Assembly (NCBI GenBank): GCA_021234155.1
Contig: JAJEKV010000008.1
Coordinates: 13,951,410-14,015,409 of the forward strand
Direction of reading: 5' to 3'
From: Isoetes taiwanensis
Lineage: Eukaryota > Streptophyta > Lycopodiopsida > Isoetales > Isoetaceae
Length of the DNA stretch: 64,000 nt
Below the pieces are notes generated by a model. That model searched no databases. It saw only the letters and a program-made list of their open reading frames with translations, and had not been told where the DNA came from. The stretch's first letter is position 1. Every line of letters begins with the position of its first letter. Of this stretch, positions 56,446 through 64,000 are shown piece by piece. Position numbers and translations under genes: made by a program.

Positions 56446-57391
56446 AGTATATATCCATCCCCAAATTTGCCTTTAGAAATACACAAACCAGTAATCTTAA
56501 CAGCGTTAGCACTTAGCATGATATTTGATGGAATGAAATCTCGATGGATCACTTCATTGTCATGCAAGTATTTAGAAATATCAAAATCAGTAATCTTCAC
56601 AAACTTGGCAGTAATCTTGACAGACTTAGAACTTATCATGATATTTGATGGATTTAAATCTCGATGGATCACCTCATTCTCATGCAAGTACCTCATCCCT
56701 TTTAAAATTTTGATTATTATATCAACCTTCTGCAACAAAAGAATTTTTGAAGGTGATGAGTTGATGAAGTTTCTGAGGTCTTCGTCCATGAGCTCTAACA
56801 CAAAGCTCTTGTTGCCATTTGTTTTGTTTTCAAAATATGCAAGCATCTGCACTACATGTTGTGGAGCTTTGGCCTGTTGCATTTTTTGCAATTCCAGTCT
56901 GTTTTAATGCATGAATGAGACCATTTACAATCTCCAGTGCTGCGGATCTCTTTAACTGCCACCTTTTTTCCCCACAACTTTGCTTTATAAACAGTGCCAT
57001 ATGATCCTTCTCCCAAAACATCCTCCTGCTTAATTGCTTCTGGGACCCTTTCTACATCCTTGTGGTCAATTTTTAAGATGCTTGCAACTGCAAGTAGAAT
57101 GATGGAATTTGCTTAAGAAAGCAAAATCTTGCTCCACTTTCTCTTGAAGACCTTGAATAAGATCATTCAGTATGGATATATAATCAAGTGCATACCTATT
57201 AATCATCTGCACATATCTTTTTGCATCCTCAATAATATTCCATACTTCACTACAACGTACATTTATGGGCTTATCTTCTAATAAGAGCTTAAGGGCAGCT
57301 TGCAAAACATTGCGCAACTGCTTCCCCAACGAAACAAAAACAATATCAGATTCAGAAAACACTACTTCATGAAAGGACGATGTTTCCGGCT
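56446..57391 (-). pseudogene. Protein kinase (MLKL/TKL-like) fragment with internal duplication
   Basis: From about 57391 down on the minus strand, an N-terminal helical region (FVSLGKQLRNVLQAALKLLL, SEVWNIIEDAKRYVQMINRY, LIQGLQEKVEQDFAFLSKF) precedes a kinase domain. After a frameshift comes the glycine loop and Lys (EDVLGEGSYGTVYKAKLWGK then KVAVKEI). Then QMLAYFENKTNGNKSFVLEL, MDEDLRNFI, and the catalytic loop MRYLHENEVIHRDLNPSNIM with a DFD activation motif (VKITDFDIS). A 120-bp tandem duplication repeats the catalytic loop as KYLHDNEVIHRDFIPSNIM. The N-terminal region resembles the helical domain of plant MLKL-type kinases; that is tentative. The C-lobe beyond the repeat is missing and PABP sequence follows. 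Confidence 0.82.
56470..56692. repeat. 120-bp tandem duplication within the kinase fragment
   Basis: CATGATATTTGATGGA, AAATCTCGATGGATCAC(T/C)TC and TCATGCAAGTA(T/C) occur at 56517-56572 and 56637-56692, offset by exactly 120 bases. GTAATCTT(A/G)ACAG is likewise duplicated upstream. Being a multiple of three, the duplication kept the reading frame. Confidence 0.88.
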
Positions 57392-57989
57392 GAAGAAGAC
57401 AGAGATTTAGTCAAATATAAATATGTTCCATTCCTCCAAGGCGGTGCATGCCGTAATATGGATCAAAGACCAAGAAAGCCGTGGTTGATCTGTTCACCAT
57501 GGCATCGCAGCTTTACCCTTCGATGACGAAAAAAGGTTTTTCGAGTGTTGGACCATCGGATCTGGTAAGTCAATCCTAGCCGCCCGATTTAGGGCGTGAT
57601 TGAAGACACACCGGATAACATTATAATACAAGACAAGAAATTTATCGCGGCGGCCAAGGCCGCCGCAAACATTTCTCTTTTCTAAAATCATCATAAGGAA
57701 TTTTTGTGTTAATTCGTAAATGGTATAAAGAAGTCCAAAAAACCTCAACCACAATAGCACATAAATAAAAAATAGGAACTTATTCCATTTTTCACAATGC
57801 ACTTCATAGAAAAGCTAAATTCGGATCCACACACATTTTTTTTTCATTTTTGTCTTTTTAGACATATCTCTTCGATCATATCGAATATGTAATTGTGTTT
57901 GTCTATATATTCTTTTGGTTACTTACAAAGAGTAGGTGGAAGTAGACAATGGCAAGAAAAAAAAAAAAAGATATAGCATTCATGTCTAT
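57392..57989. other. Spacer, no gene seen
   Basis: The minus-strand frame 57802-57494 has no known relative. An A-run lies at 57957-57969. Confidence 0.4.
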
Positions 57990-58160
57990 CATCCTTTCCT
58001 ATTAAAGGTATATACGAAGGTACATGGCTGAGTTATTCTTACACACTGTCTTTTTCTTTTGAACATCTTTATTCATCCTTTTCAATTAAAGGTACGAAGG
58101 TACATGGCAATAAATGAGATATTCTTACGCACTATATTTTTCTTCTTGACTTCTCTATTA
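57990..58160. repeat. Tandem duplication, about 84-bp period
   Basis: Units start CATCCTTTCCTATTAAAGGT at 57990 and CATCCTTTTCAATTAAAGGT at 58074. Both continue ACGAAGGTACATGGC, ATTCTTAC(A/G)CACT and a T-rich end. They differ by a few indels. Confidence 0.8.
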
Positions 58161-58479
58161 ATTTGCTTTATATTGAGCTAAATATCATTGGAACCTTTAG
58201 GTTTTGAATCGAAGTAGAATGATTGTACTCTTTTTTTTACACTAGCTATTCTTAACACTAGATATTTAATATATGTGACCGAGGCAAGGTTACCTTTGGT
58301 AAAGTTATTTTATTCTCTTTCGGCCCTTAAGTAACTAAAACTACGATGAAAACAATAGGTTCACCTAGTCTTAGCATATATAGAACGGATAAACAAAATG
58401 AGCATGAAGTATGACTGCCGAAAAGACCACTGGTTTAGAACAGCAGAAGGGAAATACCTGTTTTTATGATGCGGCTTCT

Positions 58480-59560
58480 CTAACTCCACTCCATCCGGCG
58501 CTCGGCGCCCAGCGCCCAGCGCCCATGGCCCAGCCTTGAAACTTTGATTGAGCATAACTCCACAACCCGATCTTCACTCAGGCCGTGCCGCATATCAAAT
58601 TGAAGGTATTTGCGCCCTCTATCTTACGCAACAAATTTCAGGTCAATGAGCCATATTTCGCGAGTTATAAGCATTTTAGTGGGGCGGGGTTGCGGCAAGA
58701 TGACCGGATTGGGGGTTTTCTTGGCGCACTGAACGGATTGCTTTGGGGTTGTGGCAGCATCAGCGGATTGCTTCAGCGCTGAGGGGTGCACAGGCGCTGC
58801 TGAGCCTCTCTGGCGGTGATGGATGGCGCCCTAGGCCCAGCGATGATGGATGGCGTGCGAGGCGGACCTCGGTGCTGCACGAGCACCCGGTGCATGCTGG
58901 CGAGGCGCTGCGAGCATGCTTGTGGCGCTGGAGCACACGATGGGCGAGGGTGCTTTGGCGCTTTGGCGCGGGGCTGGAGGATGCACCTCTCCGGCGACTT
59001 CTCTGGCGTTTTCCACGGCCGCCTTCCACGGCGCTGGACTTGGCGGGCTTGGGCTTATTGATCGTTGGTTTTCAACCCCGGTGCCCTCACAGTCCACCGC
59101 CTTTACGGCAATCGTTGCTATGGGGGTTTTGGGACTCTACCGTTTTCAGCGGCTCTTATGGTCTAGTGGTTTGATCGGTTACTCCGGGGGTCGGCACGGG
59201 ATCTGCATCGGCATCTATTTGCCCCGGGTTTTGATTGAGAGGATGGAGGTTTTAGCGTGCATGAGTCTACCCGAAGACCGGCACCTAGCCGTGAAGAGGT
59301 TACGGTTCGGGGCGTTTGTTGAAGTTACGTTTGTTGGAGGTATGCTTGTTGCTTTTTGCGGCTAAAGATAGCTTTTGATCCGCGGGTCATCATGGCAGCG
59401 GTTTTTCCCGATTGGGGTTTTAATCCCAGGGCCATGGTGCTCGAGCTTCGACCCATGCAATGTATTTTTGTTTTCTTTGTACTTGTGGTCGCATGTCCTT
59501 CGTGACGCTGCCTTTGTGGTGCGACGTAAAAATATACTTCCTTCCTTCCTTCCTTCTAAC
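58480..59560 (+). mobile_element. GC-rich segment with simple-repeat tail, possible non-LTR element end
   Basis: In an AT-rich setting, 58490-59060 is strikingly GC- and CpG-rich (GGCGCT/GCGCCC words, overlapping frames on all strands). The plus-strand frame 58850-59365 (171 aa) is the longest but has no recognised domain. Overlapping long frames are expected in GC-rich DNA. The segment ends TGGTGCGACGTAAAAATATA then (CTTC)n, matching the tailed motif at 28898-28936. I read it as the 3' part of a retroelement family, with moderate doubt. Confidence 0.4.
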
Positions 59561-61097
59561 TCTCTAACCCAATGAAATTAGGTATTCAACCCACCTATTT
59601 ATTCATTTCATTGTCTTATTGCAATCAGACACGTTGCTTGGTCTTGCAACGGGACGTGTGTTTAATCTTATCTAACCTGGATAACATAGTACATTGTGAT
59701 CATTATTCACAACTGTATCTTGATATTCTTGATTTGTGGCAGAATAGGTGGTGTTTCAAAATTCAATGATGATCGCAGGTAGGGGCAGGCCGTATATTCT
59801 TGATTTCCTGGATAGCTAACAAATATTACTGGTTTATGGCAGTCACAACACAATTCGCTATTTTGTTTGTGTTAATTGACACCGCAGATTCACCCACCAT
59901 TGAACAGCATAGAAACAATAGAAGTAGCTCAGTATCAGAATAATTACATGTGCTACATTCAAAGAGCTGATAACAGGTGAACCCACAAAGGGTTCAGCCA
60001 CCCAGGAACATGGACATATAAATATCTTGTAAAAACAGGCTAACGCCAACCATTGTAGATAATGAACTGACCAACAACAACATTGAACATTGGAGAATGC
60101 TGCAAACTTACACAATGATCTGTCAACCCTGGACATGACATGATAATATATGATATAAGCTGAAGGAGCTCCCAAGGAAAAAGTGCAATATTATATGGGT
60201 TTGCTTCTCGTAGGCGTCAAATGAGCTGCTCATAACCACTGGTCATACCACTTTGCATCACCAAAATATATGCAAGTGCCTTGTAATCTTGAGATGCTCC
60301 ATTCTGCCATAGTGCTAGGGAAAGTAACGTGCATTATTCTCGTGTGAACACATCTCTGTATTTGCAGAAACCGCACTGTGTTTTCACCATATTTGCTACA
60401 CTCTTTATCCCTGCAGGTTGGGGTCAAGTCAAGCGTGTACTATAGCAAACGACGAAATTGAGAAAAACAAAATTCATCTGGCAGTCTCTAAAGCACAGAA
60501 GCTTGTAAGAATCCCCAGGAATTCATCTATTTTAATAATGCCCAAGGTACTACTCAGATGCACAAACTTAATTTCAACTTGAGGCAAAAAAAGAAGATTC
60601 ATTTTTATATCTTGAATGTGGTATTCCATTCCCATACTTTAAATGGTAAAGAGACATTGCGGATGCACCATTATTTCTAGCCATCTATTAATGTCTTTAA
60701 ACTTCAAGATCAAGATAGAAATGCTGGTATAGAGAGAAAAAACAATCATTGATAAACAATCATTGATGCATAGTCATAGTATGCACTATTACCATCAGAA
60801 TTGCATAACTGTAATTTACTAAGTCTGCATCATCTGCCAAGACAAATTGTCATGCCACATCAGATAACATTGATGGCTAACCGGATGATTGCAGCACATT
60901 TCAAATCCACAAGTACACAAAAAAAGCCTCTTTGCATCCTGGGTACAAAACCAATGAAATGATGAGAGAATGGCAAACGAAATATAGTATTTAGAAAACT
61001 AGCACTGATCATTTTGCAATATTTGCAATATTAGTCCACCAGTTCTATGAGAATCGCTCAAAAACCCTAGAAAAAGAGTATGAGGAAGGAAACATAC
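59561..61097. other. No identified gene; possible intron of the arabinofuranosidase gene
   Basis: I see no coding family on either strand. The minus-strand frame 60175-59858 is cysteine-rich and hydrophobic without a match. If the downstream exons of the arabinofuranosidase gene exist, this would be intron, as long introns are normal in large plant genomes. Confidence 0.4.
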
Positions 61098-61260
61098 CTC
61101 AAAGAAAATGCCAAAGAGTGCAGATGGTATTAAGCGGCCGGGATGGCTAATGTTCACATGCAGTGAACTTGCTTCATCATTGGCTGCACTGCAACATAGC
61201 AACACGAACATAGTGAACTTGATGATTCCACCCCATGCCTTTATGCCAGGATCCCCACAT
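61098..61260 (-). CDS. Alpha-L-arabinofuranosidase N-terminal exon (partial gene)
   Basis: The minus-strand exon 61260-61098 is bounded by TATTACAG and GTATGT. Its frame reads GIIKFTMFVLLCCSAANDEA, then SSLHVNISHPGRLIPSALFG then IFFE. This is a hydrophobic secretion signal followed by the start of the GH51 domain (family pattern G-R-x-I-P-x-x-L-F-G-I-F-F-E, continuing E-I-N-H-A-G in the next exon). The enzyme removes arabinose from cell-wall arabinans and arabinoxylans. The Glu at the exon end and the GT donor fit the family. No E-I-N-H exon is visible down to about 55 kb, so either a very long intron follows or this is a fragment. The start codon may be at 61211 or in an upstream exon. No lesion lies in the exon itself. 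Confidence 0.7.
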
Positions 61261-62326
61261 CTGTAATAGTGTGGTCTCTGTTATTAGGTCTGCAAAAAAT
61301 TATAAATATTGTTTGGACAAAGATCCATCGCATTCATGTTGTTTTAGTCCAAAACAATTGTTCAAATGTAAGTGCATGCAAATATACCTGTGATATTCAC
61401 ATGGCGAATAATTCAGAGGTATTTGTTGACCCATTCATATGGATATAACTGACTATACACAGAGGACTCCACTGTGGCGACATACCTCACCACTTTTTAC
61501 TCTGCATGGTTGATCCTTTGATTCAAGTAATGAATTTGAATACATAAGGCATGGCCTTCATTAATATAGCCAGGAGATCCAGCTGTTAATGTATTATCGC
61601 AGACCCAGCCATATAGCTTCCTTTTCTCTACTATTGACATCATTAGCTAAGCGTCAATGCTTTGCAGGTCTATCCATCCAAAAGTGCTGGAAACCAAAAG
61701 CCATATGTCTTAAATAAAAAATAGCTAACATGACTGGTACATCTTTCAACAGGAAACTATAATTCACAACATTATCAAGGTCTTAATCTTCAAAGGAAGG
61801 TAATCAAACAGAACAGAATGATGGAAAAAAAGTGGGTCCACAATTATGGTACAAATTTATCATGGCATGAGCTCAGGGAAGTTGTCTACTTGGTGGGATC
61901 AGAGGAAACACCCAACGGGTTATTTAACCAAGTTAAGGGTTAACAATGAAAGGCTAAGGTAAAGCATAACAAAAGGGAAAGGGTACCTTAGTTAAACCCT
62001 GTAAGAATTGCTGCATAAGGATAACATCTATGATGTGCTTGTCTAGAATTCAAATTTTATTTATACATCCTTTTCTCGAGAGCTTACAAACAATCTATAT
62101 CTCTGTCAAAGCCTAAGAACTTCAAACGTCATGAATCCAAGCCGCATTTATCCTCAAACAATATATCACACGATGCAACATAAGAAAAACTTACAGAGAA
62201 GATTTTCGTAACATTTTATTTCAGAACATGCGGGCATAAGACTGCTTTGTTCACAAAACTTACAACTGAAGGTATAAACTCACAACAAAGGTTCCCAGAA
62301 ACAGCTGATAAAGAAAAAACATTTAC

Positions 62327-62475
62327 CTCTGTTCTGCTGGATCTTGAAAAAGAAATTTCGTCGGAATCAAGCAATGCCGGAACACCCAGATGCTCGTTGA
62401 AGAGGCAGAATGGCTGGAAGGCGGATGTTGTGCCCAAAGCTATGCCTTATGAAGAGGCAGAATAGCTGGCCGCAA
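62327..62475 (-). other. Possible 5' leader exon of the arabinofuranosidase gene
   Basis: The minus strand has a donor-like AGCAGAACAGAG|GTAAAT at 62327/62326. Upstream sequence contains a near-duplicate GAAGAGGCAGAATGGCTGG / GAAGAGGCAGAATAGCTGG (plus strand, 62398-62470). It is placed where a leader exon would be expected, about 1 kb upstream of the coding exon. There is no direct support. Confidence 0.25.
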
Positions 62476-64000
62476 TGTGTCACGGCAAAAATGTATTGGA
62501 CCAAAAACGTGTCAATTTTTCATGACTTTAGATGACGGCGCGGAAAAAATCCGGTGGGACAAAAACAATGCAAAATAACAAACTGCATTATATCTCTAAT
62601 ATATAATTGTAATATGGAGGATAAGGGGGCAGCTTAAGGGAACATGGTAAGTTGTTATAGGAAGTTATTTTTTGTTTAGAATTGGACAGGTGTAAGCTTT
62701 TAAAATAGCAAGCAAAGATTAAACAAATGAGAATTTGACAGCTGGCCTAACAGTATCTTCAGAAGCTTCTGGAAAGAACGAGTTCGAAACCTGGTGTAGG
62801 TTGTGACTATTGTTCGAGGAGCTTCTGGATTGTGCGGCATAGTATAAAAGAGCGAGAGACCAAGAGTTGGGAACTCAGATTGGTGAGACGGGAAAATTTT
62901 TAGCCGGAACCGGATCCCTGCATTGCTGTAGCACTGCATGTATGCCCCAAGCTTGGCAGCACCATAGCCAGTGGAAGCATATGAAGCACCTAAGCTAACC
63001 TATCAATTCTGTCTTTTAGTGGCCTTAAAAAATCTAATGAAATATTAGCAACCGAATCTCATTTATCTCATGTGATTTAAGCTTGAAGCAGCGCCCTGGG
63101 CACGAAGCGGAGCCTCATTTCCTTTAACTTCTATTCTCCCTGACCAGTCCTCCTTTGATTCTTTATTAACTGTGATAAGGATTTTTCTTCTACTTTGCAG
63201 CTTGCGAATAGCTTCTCCAGTGTATGCAGCATGTATAGGCCATGTCTCTGTGGTTGTAGTCAAAGCTGCAGTTCCCACAATTATGCAATCTCTGGGCACA
63301 TCTGTGAACTCTGTAACCTAATTTGTCCACTGAATTCTTCAAACCCCATTCTAAGAAAAATTCTTTACAGATTCTAGTCTAGACTTCGGGCCCATTGCAT
63401 ACCTTCGGAAAGCCGGCCTGTATTCTTTGCTCCGAAACTCACGAATTGCAAAGATGCTGCTCGGTTGCAACTAAATTAAGAGTTGACCATTACATTTTAC
63501 ATTTAGAGCTTGATTGCTGTAGAAATCCTTTGTTTATGTTTTGAGAGGAGCTCCAATTTCAAGGCATGGCTTTTCAGCCCAGCAAAGCATTAAACGTTTT
63601 CTGCGAGAAGGTTTTTGCAGGGGTTACAGACCAGTCGTTGTGATCCATCATTCAACGTCTTCATCTCAAGCACAAATCCCACCTGCAGCTTCTCGACATG
63701 CTCTTTTCCTTAAAATGCATTAGCAATTACTTGGTCGCTTTGACGATTTCGTGCAGCGAACCCAATCTTCCAGTGATTTGTTAGGAAGCTTCCTTCGCTT
63801 TAGCTATACAGATTCGTTTTTTTTCCTTCTAGATAGACCTGGATCCCCAACTCTTTTGGCTGGGTCTCGAACTTAAATTCTGGGTTGAATTTGGTCCCCA
63901 GCTCGTGTTGCAAACTCCTGAAGCAGATTGAACTCAGACTGTCAGCAGGTTTCTAAGATTGTTGATAATGACCTTCGTATGGGCTCTGAGCATTTGTTTC
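62476..64000. other. No identified gene
   Basis: The minus-strand frame of about 86 codons ending at 63063 (VTEFTDVPRDCIIVGTAALT, TWPIHAAYTGEAIRKLQSRR, ILITVNKESKEDWSGRIEVK) looks protein-like and is preceded by an acceptor-like AAATTAG at 63319-63325. I do not recognise it. The rest shows no coding or repeat signal. Confidence 0.3.

Noticed and set aside
58831-59365. GC-rich long open frames as a new protein gene
   Set aside because: Long overlapping frames on several strands are expected from GC-rich DNA. No signal peptide, domain or splice support.
1-64000. tRNA, rRNA or CRISPR arrays
   Set aside because: No cloverleaf-like A/B box pairs, rRNA segments or spacer arrays were noticed on reading both strands. 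A tRNA scan could still find a weak case.

Overview
This is nuclear DNA of a land plant with a large, repeat-rich genome. A gymnosperm, or another non-flowering vascular plant, fits best. The evidence is GT-AG introns, plant-type genes (NDUFAF3-like, sterol methyltransferase, callose synthase, mTERF, PPR-DYW, tocopherol cyclase-like, arabinofuranosidase) and many decayed LINE, gypsy and Helitron pieces. Only two genes look intact. Most other recognisable coding sequence is fragmentary, frameshifted or interrupted by stops. The species assignment is an inference.

Layout. 0-8 kb: short tandem repeats (a GAATCT array at 641-1215), a LINE endonuclease remnant (about 3.2-3.7 kb) and a gag-like remnant (7.1 kb). 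9.3-12.15 kb: a complete six-exon minus-strand gene for a mitochondrial NDUFAF3/DUF498 protein (159 aa), with a site II element upstream and a telo-box in intron 1. 12.5-17.6 kb: three plus-strand gene remnants in a row. They are the 5' exons of sterol C24-methyltransferase, the 3' exons of callose synthase and an mTERF4-like gene. 18.6-25.5 kb: hairpin, tandem duplications, a minus-strand LINE reverse transcriptase remnant, and a poly(A) insertion flanked by 13-bp direct repeats.

26.3-45.5 kb is a stack of mobile DNA: a LINE RT tail, a DNA-methyltransferase-like reading frame, a degenerate DUF7869-like gene, and a Helitron helicase gene cut in two by a 10.2-kb Ty3/gypsy element (34532-44694, minus strand, LTRs about 1.84 kb). 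The helicase frame resumes on the far side of the insertion. The two LTRs differ mostly by short indels, which suggests consensus errors, so some frameshifts in this window may not be biological.

47-64 kb: orphan exons at 47.5 kb; a decayed tocopherol-cyclase-like gene (48.3-51.0 kb); an apparently intact two-exon gene for a small secreted, probably GPI-anchored protein (52409-53062); a PPR-DYW pseudogene (53.5-54.3 kb); a minus-strand kinase remnant with an internal 120-bp duplication running into a PABP remnant (57.4-55.6 kb); a GC-rich segment with a simple-repeat tail (58.5-59.6 kb); and an arabinofuranosidase N-terminal exon on the minus strand (61.1-61.3 kb) whose next exons are not in view.

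The genes do not form a pathway. The window shows gene-fragment duplication and nested transposition around two small conserved genes. No tRNA, rRNA or CRISPR was seen.
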